The notes: a model not told the origin generated them from the letters alone. Numbered from the stretch's first letter, positions 56,025 to 64,000 are shown. The stretch: 64,000 nt of DNA from Streptomyces sp. SID486 (GCF_009865385.1 NZ_WWJT01000809.1:1-64000); one strand, 5' to 3'. Numbers and translations: made by a program.

Positions 56025-56058
56025 AAAGGGGCCGCACCCTCACGGGTGCGGCCCCTTT
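56025..56058 (+). terminator. terminator after rplI
   Basis: Perfect 15-bp stem AAAGGGGCCGCACCC (56025-56039) / GGGTGCGGCCCCTTT (56044-56058), TCAC loop, ending in TTT on both strands. It serves rplI and probably MATE too. Confidence 0.93.
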
Positions 56059-56086
56059 CACATGACCGGATGGTTCGGTGCGGCCT

Positions 56087-56100
56087 GTTTCACGTGAAAC
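56087..56100. promoter_or_regulatory. parS: parS site 8
   Basis: Perfect GTTTCACGTGAAAC, flanked by GGCC on both sides. It lies 29 bp after the rplI terminator, between convergent rplI and the MATE gene. Confidence 0.97.
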
Positions 56101-56148
56101 GGCCGGTGGAAGAGCGGGTGCGCACGGCCGGTGAGGCGCAGTGCGCGG

Positions 56149-57486
56149 TCAGCGGGTAGCGCCCGTCACGATCCAGCGGCCCGAGCGACTGCGCAGCCAC
56201 AGCGTCAGCATGCGTACCGCCATCATCAGCGTCATCGCCGCCCAGAGCGCTGTCAGGCCACCTCCCAACGCGGGGACGAGCAGGGCCGCCGGGGTGAACA
56301 CCGCCAGGGTGACGACCATGGCCCCGGCCAGGTACGGGCCGTCGCCCGCGCCCATCAGGACCCCGTCCAGGACATACACGATGCCGCAGACGGGTTGGGC
56401 GAGCGCCACCAGCAGCAAGGCCGGCAGTGCGGTGTCCTTGACCGTGGAGTCGCCGGTGAAGAGGGGCAGGAAGAGTGGTCGTGCGACCACCACGAGGAGG
56501 CCCAGCACGACACCGGACGCGATGCCCCACTGGATCATCCGGCGGCAGGCATCCCGTGCTCCGCGGACATCGCCGGCGCCGAGGTAGCGCCCGATGATGG
56601 CCTGTCCTGCGATCGCGATCGCGTCGAGCGCGAAGGCCAGCAGGCTCCACAGGGACAGGATGATCTGGTGCGCGGCGATGTCGGCGTCACCCAGACGTGC
56701 CGCGACCGCCGTCGCGATCATGAGAATGGCCCGCAGGGACAGGGTGCGGACCAGGAGGGGAACGCCGGCCTGGGCAGAGGCCCGGATACCGGCGGCGTCC
56801 GGCCGGAGCGAAGCGCCGTGCCGACGAGCCCCGCCCACGACCACCACGAGGTAGACGGCGGCCATGCCCCACTGCGCGATGACCGTTCCCCAGGCCGAAC
56901 CGGCGATCCCGAGTCCGGCGCCGTAGACGAGCCCCGCGTTGAGTCCCGCGTTGGCGACGAAACCGCCGACGGCGACGAAGAGCGGGGTCCTGGTGTCCTG
57001 CAGGCCGCGCAGCACCCCGGTCGCGGCCAGGACGATGAGCATGGCCGGGATGCCCAGGGCTGAGATGCGCAGATAGGTGGTGGCGTAGGGGGCCGCGGTC
57101 GTGGAGGCGCCGAAGAGGTCCACGATGGCGGGGGCGAGCGGGAGGAAGGCGGCGATGACCGCGATGCCGAGCAGGAGCGCCAGCCAGATCCCGTCCATAC
57201 CCTGGCGGATCGCCGCTCGAAGGTCGCCGGCGCCGACGCGGCGGGCCACGGCGGCCGTGGTGGCATAGGCGAGGAAGACGAAGACGCTCACGGCGGTGGT
57301 GAGGAGGGCCGACGCGACACCGAGGCCGGCGAGCTGGGCTGTGCCGAGATGGCCGACGATCGCACTGTCGGCCATGACGAAGAGAGGCTCGGCGACCAGC
57401 GCACCGAAGGCCGGGACGGCCAGCGCAACGATCTCTCGGTCGTGCCGTCGGCGGGTGGCCTCGGGTATCTCGGGTGCCTGTGTCAT
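56149..57486 (-). CDS. MATE family efflux transporter
   Basis: 445 residues from ATG 57486; upstream ATG 57492 and TTG 57495 are possible and no ribosome binding site is clear. Twelve helices in two MATE repeats: FGALVAEPLFVMADSAIVGH and GLGVASALLTTAVSVFVFLA, and YVLDGVLMGAGDGPYLAGAM near the end. It exports drugs or metabolites using Na+ or H+. Ends facing rplI; a terminator at 56025-56058 serves both. Confidence 0.9.
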   Translation of the reverse strand: MTQAPEIPEATRRRHDREIVALAVPAFGALVAEPLFVMADSAIVGHLGTAQLAGLGVASALLTTAVSVFVFLAYATTAAVARRVGAGDLRAAIRQGMDGIWLALLLGIAVIAAFLPLAPAIVDLFGASTTAAPYATTYLRISALGIPAMLIVLAATGVLRGLQDTRTPLFVAVGGFVANAGLNAGLVYGAGLGIAGSAWGTVIAQWGMAAVYLVVVVGGARRHGASLRPDAAGIRASAQAGVPLLVRTLSLRAILMIATAVAARLGDADIAAHQIILSLWSLLAFALDAIAIAGQAIIGRYLGAGDVRGARDACRRMIQWGIASGVVLGLLVVVARPLFLPLFTGDSTVKDTALPALLLVALAQPVCGIVYVLDGVLMGAGDGPYLAGAMVVTLAVFTPAALLVPALGGGLTALWAAMTLMMAVRMLTLWLRSRSGRWIVTGATR

Positions 57487-57492
57487 GAGCAT

Positions 57493-57967
57493 CAATCTAA
57501 TCGTCCACAGGTAAGCGATGCAACCGCTGATTGATCCTTACTTCTCGTCTTGGGTCGTGTCCTTTCGGGTACCGTTCGAAGCGATCTTGGCCCGACTGGG
57601 AAAGTTTTTCTTCTGCACAGCCGGTGGATCGGAAACGTGCAGGTCAAGGGATCGGTCGCAGTGAGAGCGAGGGCTTGTTCACAGGGCTGTCCACCGGGTC
57701 GTGCACAGGTTTCGCCGAGTTCTCCACAGCATCGGGGCGGTCGTCCACATGGCCTGTGGATAACCAGATTGGCTGACGGTGCCGACGGGCCTACCGTTGT
57801 CCGGCGCCCGCTCCTTCTCCCGGCCCGGTGCGTGTCCTTCGTCCGGCCCGGGAACCGTCATAAATCCGACGCGTCAGAACCGGAGTTGGGCCTCTTATTT
57901 GTCAGTGTCGTGCCGTACAAAAGAGGCCACGGCGAGGTCCGCCGTGCGGACGGGAGGAGGTGGCTCG
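57493..57967. other. MATE-dnaB intergenic, DnaA-box cluster
   Basis: 475 bp. It contains seven DnaA-box-like 9-mers (see separate entry). The long in-frame upstream extension of dnaB to 57779 has no support. The dnaB promoter should be here. Confidence 0.6.
57501..57763. promoter_or_regulatory. DnaA-box-like cluster upstream of dnaB
   Basis: Seven 9-mers close to the consensus: TCGTCCACA 57501-57509, TTGTTCACA 57675-57683, CTGTCCACC 57687-57695, TCGTGCACA 57699-57707, TTCTCCACA 57720-57728, TCGTCCACA 57741-57749, and TTATCCACA on the minus strand 57755-57763. Six lie within 90 bp, and the last is a perfect E. coli-type box. Confidence 0.75.
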
Positions 57968-59446
57968 GTGAGCATTTCCGAGCCCTTGGACGATCCGTGG
58001 GCCGACAGCGGGCCCAGTGATCGTCTGCCGGCTTCCCGTCGGCGCGGTGACGGCGGCCGGGGCCGTGACGAACAGCACGACCGGGGCCGGGACAGCGACA
58101 GCTGGGACGGCGGAGGCTCCTCCTTCGAGCGGGTGCCGCCTCAGGACCTGGACGCCGAGCAGTCCGTGCTGGGCGGCATGCTGCTGTCCAAGGACGCCAT
58201 CGCCGACGTCGTCGAGATCCTCAAGGGCCACGACTTCTACAAGCCCGCGCACGAGACGATCTACCAGGCCATCCTGGACGTCTACGCCAAGGGCGAGCCG
58301 GCCGACCCCATCACGATCGCTGCCGAACTCACCAAACGCGGTGAGATCAACAAGGTCGGCGGCGCCGCGTATCTGCACACCCTCGTCCAGACCGTGCCGA
58401 CGGCGGCCAACGCCGAGTACTACGCGGAGATCGTCCACGAACGGGCCGTCCTGCGCCGCCTGGTCGAGGCCGGCACACGTATCACGCAGATGGGATACGC
58501 GGCCGACGGAGACGTGGACGAGATCGTCAACCGTGCCCAGGCCGAGATCTACGCCGTCACCGAGCAGCGCACCAGCGAGGACTACCTCCCGCTCGGCGAC
58601 ATCATGGAAGGCGCCCTCGACGAGATCGAGGCGATCGGCTCCCGCAGTGGCGAGATGACGGGCGTGCCCACCGGCTTCACCGACTTCGACTCGCTGACGA
58701 ACGGCCTCCACCCCGGGCAGATGATCGTCATCGCGGCGCGCCCCGCCATGGGTAAGTCCACCCTCGCACTGGACTTCGCGCGGGCCGCCTCGATCAAGAA
58801 CAACCTCCCGAGCGTGATCTTCTCGCTCGAGATGGGCCGCAACGAGATCGCGATGCGTCTGCTGTCCGCCGAGGCACGCGTCGCCCTCCACCACATGCGG
58901 TCCGGCACGATGACCGACGAGGACTGGACGCGGCTCGCCCGCCGTATGCCGGACGTGTCGGCCGCGCCGCTGTACATCGACGACTCACCGAACCTGTCGA
59001 TGATGGAGATCAGGGCCAAATGCCGGCGCCTGAAGCAGCGCAACGACCTGAAGCTGGTCGTCATCGACTACCTCCAGCTGATGCAGAACGGTGGTTCCAA
59101 GCGCGCCGAGAGCCGGCAGCAGGAGGTCTCGGACATGTCCCGTAACCTCAAGCTGCTCGCGAAGGAGCTGGAGATCCCGGTCATCGCGCTCTCCCAGCTG
59201 AACCGTGGTCCCGAGCAGCGCACCGACAAGAAGCCGATGGTCTCCGACCTGCGTGAGTCCGGCTCCATCGAGCAGGACGCCGACATGGTCATCCTGTTGC
59301 ACCGCGAGGACGCCTACGAGAAGGAGTCACCGCGCGCGGGCGAGGCCGACCTGATCGTCGCCAAGCACCGAAACGGTCCCACCGCCACGATCACGGTCGC
59401 CTTCCAGGGCCACTACTCCCGTTTCGTGGACATGGCCCAGACCTGA
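57968..59446 (+). CDS. dnaB: replicative DNA helicase DnaB
   Basis: 492 residues from GTG 57968, AGGAGG 7 nt upstream. N-terminal domain RVPPQDLDAEQSVLGGMLLS and HDFYKPAHETIYQAILDVYA. RecA-like motor: Walker A RPAMGKST at 258-265 (Lys263), SLEMGRNEIAMRLLS, and Walker B LKLVVIDYLQLM. ADLIVAKHRNGPT and FQGHYSRFVDM near the end. It is the hexameric helicase loaded with DciA. No intein was found. The N-terminal 45 residues are a disordered Arg/Asp-rich extension. Confidence 0.97.
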   Translation: MSISEPLDDPWADSGPSDRLPASRRRGDGGRGRDEQHDRGRDSDSWDGGGSSFERVPPQDLDAEQSVLGGMLLSKDAIADVVEILKGHDFYKPAHETIYQAILDVYAKGEPADPITIAAELTKRGEINKVGGAAYLHTLVQTVPTAANAEYYAEIVHERAVLRRLVEAGTRITQMGYAADGDVDEIVNRAQAEIYAVTEQRTSEDYLPLGDIMEGALDEIEAIGSRSGEMTGVPTGFTDFDSLTNGLHPGQMIVIAARPAMGKSTLALDFARAASIKNNLPSVIFSLEMGRNEIAMRLLSAEARVALHHMRSGTMTDEDWTRLARRMPDVSAAPLYIDDSPNLSMMEIRAKCRRLKQRNDLKLVVIDYLQLMQNGGSKRAESRQQEVSDMSRNLKLLAKELEIPVIALSQLNRGPEQRTDKKPMVSDLRESGSIEQDADMVILLHREDAYEKESPRAGEADLIVAKHRNGPTATITVAFQGHYSRFVDMAQT

Positions 59447-59518
59447 TCCGCCCGGCAGGCCCACGCGGCCACGGCAAATGGATTCGACGCCCGTCGTCGC
59501 AGCGGGTGGACTGTGCCC

Positions 59519-60904
59519 ATGACGACAACTCAGGGACAGCTGCTCCCGGGCACCCGGCGTGCCCTTCTGCACCGGATCGCCGTGGCGCAGGCAGAAGGGC
59601 GGGCGCCGTCGCTGGTCGCCGCCGTGGTGCGGGACGGGCAGGCCGTGTGGCACGGGGCGCGGACCTCGGTGGACGGGCACGGACCGGATGAGACCGTGCA
59701 GTACCGGATCGGGTCCATCACCAAGACCTTCACCGCGGTCCTGGTGATGCGGCTGCGCGACGAGGGCCTGCTCGACCTCGCCGATCCGCTGGAGAAGCAT
59801 CTGCCGGGTACCGGCGCGGGAGAGGCGACGATCGCCGACCTGCTCGCTCACACGGCCGGGCTGGCGGCCGAATCACCCGCCCCCTGGTGGGAGCGGACGC
59901 CCGGTTCGCTGCGGCCCGAGCTGAGCGATGTCCTGGGGGAGCAGCCGCTCATGCATCCCGTCGGCCGACGGCATCATTACTCGAACCCCGGCTACACCGT
60001 GCTCGGTGCCCTCGTGGAGGAACTGCGCGGCGCTCCGTGGGAGGAGGTGCTGCGTGAGGAGATCCTGGTACCTCTCGGTCTGCGGCGGACGAGCACGATG
60101 CCTCAGCCCCCGCACGCGAGTGGCTGGGCCGTGCACCCGTGGGCCGATGCGATGCTGCCCGAGCCGATGGAGGACCTGGGCCTGATGGCGGCGGCGGGCC
60201 AGCTCTGGTCGACCACGGGGGACCTGGCGCGGTTCGCCGTGTTCCTGGCCCGGGGAGACGACCGGGTCCTGAGCGCGCGTTCGGTGCAGGAGATGCGCAC
60301 TCCGGCTGCGCCGGCCGAAGCCGCGGACGTGGTGGACGGGGTCACCTACGGCCTGGGCATGCAGCTCCAGCGCCGTGACGGCCGGCTGCTCGTCGGGCAC
60401 TCCGGTTCACTGCCGGGCTTTCTGGCGAACCTCACCATCAGTGTGGAGGACGACGTGGCCGCGGTGGTGCTCGCCAACTGCACCAGCGGACCGCTGCTGG
60501 GTGCCGTCGGAGCGGACCTCGTCCGGATCGTCGCCGAGGCGGAGCCGCGTATCCCCGAGCCGTGGCGGCCTCTGCGTGAAGTCGATCCGGGGGTTCTGGA
60601 ACTCGTGGGGCAGTGGTACTGGGGCACCTATGCCTTCGGTCTGCGTGCGGGGGCCGACGGCCTTCTCACGCTGGCACCGCTGAACGGCGGTGGCCGCAGG
60701 GCCCGCTTCCGTGCGGACGGGGAGGGCACCTGGACCGGCCTGGAGGGTTACTACGCCGGCGAGGTGCTGCGCCCGGTACGACGTCCGGACGGGGCCGTGA
60801 GCCATCTCGACCTGGGCTCGTTCGTGTTCACCCGGCAGCCGTACGACCCTGGTGCTCCGGTTCCCGGTGGCGTGGACCCCGAGGGATGGCGGGGGATCGG
60901 CTAG
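59519..60904 (+). CDS. serine hydrolase of the beta-lactamase/PBP-like family
   Basis: 461 residues from ATG 59519, GTGGA 8 nt upstream. Class C beta-lactamase fold: Ser66-x-x-Lys69 (IGSITKTF), Tyr154-Ser-Asn (HHYSNPGY) and His294-Ser-Gly (LLVGHSGSLPG). No signal peptide, so an intracellular esterase or peptidase is more likely than a beta-lactamase. A C-terminal lipocalin-like beta region (WYWGTYAFGL; RFRADGEGTWTGLEGYYAGE) is typical of the DUF3471-like family. Substrate unknown. Confidence 0.87.
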   Translation: MTTTQGQLLPGTRRALLHRIAVAQAEGRAPSLVAAVVRDGQAVWHGARTSVDGHGPDETVQYRIGSITKTFTAVLVMRLRDEGLLDLADPLEKHLPGTGAGEATIADLLAHTAGLAAESPAPWWERTPGSLRPELSDVLGEQPLMHPVGRRHHYSNPGYTVLGALVEELRGAPWEEVLREEILVPLGLRRTSTMPQPPHASGWAVHPWADAMLPEPMEDLGLMAAAGQLWSTTGDLARFAVFLARGDDRVLSARSVQEMRTPAAPAEAADVVDGVTYGLGMQLQRRDGRLLVGHSGSLPGFLANLTISVEDDVAAVVLANCTSGPLLGAVGADLVRIVAEAEPRIPEPWRPLREVDPGVLELVGQWYWGTYAFGLRAGADGLLTLAPLNGGGRRARFRADGEGTWTGLEGYYAGEVLRPVRRPDGAVSHLDLGSFVFTRQPYDPGAPVPGGVDPEGWRGIG

Positions 60905-60910
60905 CCCTGA

Positions 60911-60963
60911 GCCGCCCAAGGGGCGAGTTTCACGTGAAACACCCTGCGCCCGCCCCTTGCGGC
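60911..60963. terminator. hairpin with parS in its loop
   Basis: CAAGGGGCG (60917-60925) pairs with CGCCCCTTG (60951-60959), and GCCGC (60911-60915) with GCGGC (60959-60963) can extend it. A parS is in the loop, where it can also fold on itself. It lies 7 nt after the serine hydrolase stop and 120 nt before the convergent GNAT stop. Confidence 0.55.
60927..60940. promoter_or_regulatory. parS: parS site 9
   Basis: Perfect GTTTCACGTGAAAC inside the hairpin at 60911-60963. It is the last site in the window. Confidence 0.97.
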
Positions 60964-61084
60964 TTCAGCGTTCCGGCCGCCCGGCAGAGGCCCCGGCGCG
61001 GCCCTCTCCGCGCCGTCGTAGCGGGGATCTCCCCCGCCTCTCCGGGCCCCGGTCACAGGCGGGGGATGACGTCGTCAGGTCACG

Positions 61085-61537
61085 TCAGAGGTGCTGCTTG
61101 AAGCCCTCGTGCGAGGCCGTGAAGCCCAGCCGCTCGTAGAAACGGTGGGCATCGACGCGTGCCTTGTCGGAGGTGAGCTGCACCATCCGACAGCCGAGCC
61201 GGCGGGAGGTGTCGATCGCCCACTCGATCAGCCGGCCGCCCAGTCCGCTGCCCCGCTCGTCCGCGTGGATACGCACGGCCTCGATGAGTGCGCGCGTGGC
61301 TCCCTTGTGCGAGAGCCCGGGAATGATCGTGAGTTGCAGCGTCCCGATCACCCGGCCCTCCCGCACGGCGACGACGACATGCTGGTTCGGGTCGTCCGCG
61401 AGACGTTCCAGTGCGGTCCGGTACGGAGTCAGATCGTCGGGTGACTCGCGCTGGGCACCGAGCGGATCGTCGGCGAGCATCGCCACGATCGCCGGAAGGT
61501 CGTCGGTGGTCGCGGCGCGTATGTCGATATCTCCCAT
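61085..61537 (-). CDS. GNAT family N-acetyltransferase
   Basis: 150 residues, a complete short GNAT. VREGRVIGTLQLTIIPGLSH and motif A RIHADERGSGLGGRLIEWAI (R-x-x-G-x-G/A). C-terminal QLTSDKARVDAHRFYERLGF is typical. Substrate unknown. It reads convergently with the serine hydrolase and is 9 nt after the MarR stop on the minus strand, so it is probably co-transcribed with the MarR gene. Confidence 0.92.
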   Translation of the reverse strand: MGDIDIRAATTDDLPAIVAMLADDPLGAQRESPDDLTPYRTALERLADDPNQHVVVAVREGRVIGTLQLTIIPGLSHKGATRALIEAVRIHADERGSGLGGRLIEWAIDTSRRLGCRMVQLTSDKARVDAHRFYERLGFTASHEGFKQHL

Positions 61538-61546
61538 ACGGGCACC

Positions 61547-62005
61547 CTATGTGGGGACGCTCAGCGACTCCACCACCCGGACCAGTGGGGCCAGTTCGGG
61601 GTTCTTGGCGGCACCGTCCAGGGCCTCGCGGAGTGCGGCGTCGTTGGTGGGCCGCGCCTCCTCCAGCAGACGCAGGCCGGCCGCGGTGACGTCGGTGTAG
61701 ATGCCGCGCCGGTCGGTGGGGCACAGGTAGCGCTCCAGCAGCCCGCGGTCCTCCAGTCGGGTCACCAGACGCGTGGTGGCGCTCTGGCTGAGCACCACGG
61801 CGTCGGCCACCTGCTTCATCTGCAGATGTCCGCCCTCGCCGGCGTGCTGCCTGCTGAGCACGTCGAGCAAGGAGTACTCGCGCACGCTCAGGTCGTGCTC
61901 GGCCTGCAGGGCGCGCTCGATGTGCGCCTCGATCCGGCCGTGCAGCGCAGAAAGGGCGCACCAGCCCTGGGCTAGGGCGGTGAGCGCAGGGTCCGTCGCT
62001 GTCAT
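61547..62005 (-). CDS. MarR family transcriptional regulator
   Basis: 152 residues from ATG 62005 with GGAGG 9 nt upstream. Winged helix: LSVREYSLLDVLSRQ, the recognition region LQMKQVADAVVLSQSATTRL and wing RGLLERYLCPTDRRGIYTDV. It lies divergent to the MFS gene, with an inverted-repeat operator in between (62059-62100), so it most likely represses that transporter and perhaps itself. Confidence 0.93.
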   Translation of the reverse strand: MTATDPALTALAQGWCALSALHGRIEAHIERALQAEHDLSVREYSLLDVLSRQHAGEGGHLQMKQVADAVVLSQSATTRLVTRLEDRGLLERYLCPTDRRGIYTDVTAAGLRLLEEARPTNDAALREALDGAAKNPELAPLVRVVESLSVPT

Positions 62006-62058
62006 TGGCGTTGTCCTCCGTCCCGGAGCAGCTGCACGACAAGCGTAGAGCACCCCCG

Positions 62059-62100
62059 CAATAGTCGTCGCTTGCAAGTAGCCCGCGTCTGCAACTATTG
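62059..62100. promoter_or_regulatory. MarR/MFS divergent operator region
   Basis: CAATAGT (62059-62065) and ACTATTG (62094-62100) form an inverted repeat; between them the palindrome CTTGCAAG (62071-62078) and TGCAACTATTG share the half-site TTGCAA-like. The region lies between the MarR start (62005) and the MFS start (62151). Confidence 0.65.
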
Positions 62101-62150
62101 TGAACGAACGCAAAGCGCTCCTGCAATCGTTTGGGAAGGTGTACCCCCTC

Positions 62151-63359
62151 ATGCCTCTCGCGCTTCTGGCCCTCGCGATCGGGGCCTTCGGAATCGGAAC
62201 CACCGAGTTCGTGATCATGGGTTTGCTGCCCGAGGTCGCGGGTGACTTCGGGGTCTCCATCCCCACGGCCGGCCTGCTCGTGACGGGCTACGCGCTCGGC
62301 GTGGTCATCGGTGCCCCGCTGATGACCGTTCTCGGCACCAAGGTCCCGCGCAAGCGGATGCTGATGCTGCTGATGGGCCTGTTCATCGCCGGAAACCTGC
62401 TCTCCGCCGTGGCCCCCGCATTCGGGATCATGCTGATCGGACGGGTGATCGCCTCGCTCGCCCACGGCGCCTTCTTCGGCATCGGCTCGGTCGTCGCGGC
62501 CGAACTGGTCGCACCGGACAAGAAGGCCGGCGCCATCGCCATGATGTTCACCGGTCTGACCGTCGCCAACGTCGTCGGCGTCCCGCTGGGCACGCTCATC
62601 GGACAGAGCGTCGGGTGGCGCGTCACCTTCGCCATCGTCGCCGGGCTCGGCGTGGTCGGTCTCGCCGGCATCGCCAAGCTCGTTCCCGACCTGCCGCGTC
62701 CGGAAGGCGTACACCTGCGGCACGAGCTGGCAGCCTTCAAGAACGCCCAGGTCCTGCTGGCCATGGCGATGACCGTCCTCGGCTTCGGCGGCGTGTTCGC
62801 AGCCATCACCTACATCGCGCCGATGATGACCCACATCGCCGGTTTCGCCGACGGCTCGGTCACCTGGCTGCTGGTCCTGTTCGGCCTCGGCATGGTCGGT
62901 GGCAACCTCGTCGGCGGCAAGTTCGCCGACCGTGCCCTGATGCCCATGCTGTACGTCTCGCTGGGTGCCCTGGCCGTCGTTCTGGCGCTCTTCACCCTCA
63001 CCGCCCACAACAAGATCGCCGCTGCCGTGACGATCATGCTGATCGGTGCCTTGGGCTTCGCCACCGTGCCGCCCCTGCAGAAGCGCGTCCTGGACCAGGC
63101 CCATGGCGCCCCGACGCTCGCCTCCGCCGTCAACATCGGTGCCTTCAACCTGGGCAACGCGCTGTCCGCCTGGCTCGGCGGCATGGTGATCGCGGCCGGT
63201 TTCGGCTACACGGCGCCCAACTGGGTCGGTGCCGCCCTCGCCGCCGCCGCCCTGGTCCTCGCCGTCCTCTCCGCCGCACTGGAGCGTCGCGACCGGACGC
63301 AGAAGACCGCGGCCGCCTCCGGGGCGCCGGCCGGGCAGCGGACGCCCGTCCACCACTGA
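62151..63359 (+). CDS. MFS transporter (DHA1-type)
   Basis: 402 residues from ATG 62151; GGAAGG is 11 nt upstream. A GTG at 62100 is open but the family begins at MPLALLALAIGAFGIG. Twelve helices; IGTTEFVIMGLLPEVA and GVVIGAPLMTVLGTKVPRKR contain the DHA1 signature; LAHGAFFGIGSVVAAELV. Similar to AraJ/YdhP-type efflux proteins; substrate unknown. Controlled by the divergent MarR, probably. Confidence 0.9.
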   Translation: MPLALLALAIGAFGIGTTEFVIMGLLPEVAGDFGVSIPTAGLLVTGYALGVVIGAPLMTVLGTKVPRKRMLMLLMGLFIAGNLLSAVAPAFGIMLIGRVIASLAHGAFFGIGSVVAAELVAPDKKAGAIAMMFTGLTVANVVGVPLGTLIGQSVGWRVTFAIVAGLGVVGLAGIAKLVPDLPRPEGVHLRHELAAFKNAQVLLAMAMTVLGFGGVFAAITYIAPMMTHIAGFADGSVTWLLVLFGLGMVGGNLVGGKFADRALMPMLYVSLGALAVVLALFTLTAHNKIAAAVTIMLIGALGFATVPPLQKRVLDQAHGAPTLASAVNIGAFNLGNALSAWLGGMVIAAGFGYTAPNWVGAALAAAALVLAVLSAALERRDRTQKTAAASGAPAGQRTPVHH

Positions 63360-63360
63360 G

Positions 63361-63407
63361 CCGGCCGCCCCGCGGGCCCGTCCATCCCTGGGCCGGCCGC
63401 CCCGCGG
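63361..63407. repeat. 15-bp direct repeat
   Basis: CCGGCCGCCCCGCGG at 63361-63375 and again at 63393-63407, 32 bp apart, just after the MFS stop. Confidence 0.7.
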
Positions 63408-63430
63408 ACGCCCTCACCCACCCCAGACGT

Positions 63431-63457
63431 CCGTGCCGGGGGTCTGCTCCGGCACGG
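63431..63457 (+). terminator. hairpin after MFS
   Basis: CCGTGCCGG (63431-63439) / CCGGCACGG (63449-63457), 9-nt loop; no U tract. Confidence 0.5.
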
Positions 63458-63493
63458 CAAGCACCCCTACAGCACCACCGAGGAGACACCTCC

Positions 63494-63913
63494 ATGAGCA
63501 CCACCGCCGTCACCCCGATCACCACCGAGGACGCCGAACTGCTCGTCGCGACGGCCCGCCGGGCAGCCGAGGAGGCCGGAGTCACCGTCAGCGTCACCGT
63601 CCTCGACGCCGGCGGTCACCTGCTCGCCTTCCGCCGGGACGACCGGGCCGTGCTGATCTCCGGCGAGACCAGCACCCGCAAGGCCTACACGGCGCTCCAG
63701 CTGAACACGCCCACGGCCGACCTCGTCGACGCCGTCCAGCCCGGCGGTCTCTTCCACACGCTGCCCACCGCCCTCGACCGGCCCCTGCTGTTCATCGCGG
63801 GCGGTGTCCCCGTCCACCGGGACGGCCGGCTCATCGGCGCGATCGGTGTCGGCGGCGGCGCGCCGGAGCAGGACCATGGCTTCGCCACCGCGGCCGTGAA
63901 GGCACTCGCCTGA
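63494..63913 (+). CDS. GlcG/HbpS family heme-binding protein (DUF336)
   Basis: 139 residues from ATG 63494, GAGGAG 8 nt upstream. TEDAELLVATARRAAEEAGV, then VLDAGGHLLAFRRDDRAVLI, and GAIGVGGGAPEQDHGFA at the end are typical of GlcG/HbpS. Unlike secreted HbpS there is no signal peptide, so a cytosolic role is inferred. It could be co-transcribed with the MFS gene, but a hairpin separates them. Confidence 0.9.
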   Translation: MSTTAVTPITTEDAELLVATARRAAEEAGVTVSVTVLDAGGHLLAFRRDDRAVLISGETSTRKAYTALQLNTPTADLVDAVQPGGLFHTLPTALDRPLLFIAGGVPVHRDGRLIGAIGVGGGAPEQDHGFATAAVKALA

Positions 63914-63935
63914 GCCCGCGGCCGGACTGAACGGG

Positions 63936-63970
63936 CGTCGGCCCCGCCGCTTCGAGCGGCGGGGCCGACG
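63936..63970 (+). terminator. terminator after the GlcG/HbpS gene
   Basis: Perfect 15-bp stem CGTCGGCCCCGCCGC (63936-63950) / GCGGCGGGGCCGACG (63956-63970), loop TTCGA. A TCA (63986-63988) in the following bases could be the stop of a minus-strand gene ending VAAG that continues past the window edge; if so, this terminator serves both. Confidence 0.88.
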
Positions 63971-64000
63971 TGCGTCGTAGGAAGCTCAGCCGGCGGCGAC

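Noticed and set aside
57779-57967. 63-residue extension of DnaB
   Set aside because: GTG 57968 has AGGAGG at 7 nt. The upstream segment is a promoter region with DnaA-box-like sites.

Overview
The window is a high-GC actinobacterial chromosome segment that carries the replication origin of a Streptomyces. Several signs agree. GTG and TTG starts are frequent. The gene order gyrA-gyrB-dciA-recF-gnd-dnaN-oriC-dnaA-rpmH-rnpA-yidD-yidC-khpB-rsmG-parA-parB is the typical one. DnaA has a very long linker domain, nine perfect parS sites (GTTTCACGTGAAAC) are present, a SigR-type promoter precedes trxBA, and a FemX-type glycyltransferase is encoded. Species cannot be fixed from sequence alone.

Left part, 1-10.6 kb: accessory and rich in repeats. 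It holds a DLW-39 family mini-protein, a secreted DUF6344 protein, a family 2 glycosyltransferase, two unrecognised Ala-rich proteins, a decayed repeat ORF, a 1428-residue nSTAND1 ATPase with 14 WD40 repeats, a small two-helix membrane protein and a mycothiol-dependent (MDMPI) enzyme. Several minisatellites lie between these genes.

Centre, 10.7-30.6 kb: tRNA-Ile(GAT), a DUF3566 membrane protein, gyrase A and B, DciA, RecF, 6-phosphogluconate dehydrogenase and the beta clamp, all on the minus strand. Then come oriC (about 20.9-21.5 kb) and an adjoining 45-bp tandem repeat, and dnaA, which reads toward oriC. Then the plus-strand rpmH-rnpA-yidD-yidC-khpB-rsmG run and parAB. These genes supply the initiator, helicase-loading, clamp, topoisomerase and segregation functions that act at the origin.

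Right part, 30.6-64 kb: GNAT; thioredoxin system trxB-trxA (minus); ECF sigma SigM and its zinc-finger anti-sigma; a pseudokinase, MurJ flippase and DUF6049 protein (minus, cell wall); CCA-adding enzyme; MFS; inositol-phosphate synthase; PadR; a class A PBP; a GT87 glycosyltransferase; an alanine-racemase-like protein with FemX; rpsF-ssb-rpsR-rplI; MATE; dnaB; serine hydrolase; GNAT; a divergent MarR/MFS pair and a GlcG/HbpS-family protein. The parS sites occur only on this side of oriC, from 28.2 to 60.9 kb. Several coincide with terminators at gene ends.

No transposase, CRISPR array or rRNA was seen. The most unusual material is the nSTAND1-WD40 ATPase, the parS-terminator overlaps, the DnaA-box clusters in front of parA and dnaB, the 11-heptad repeat in DnaA, and the minisatellites.
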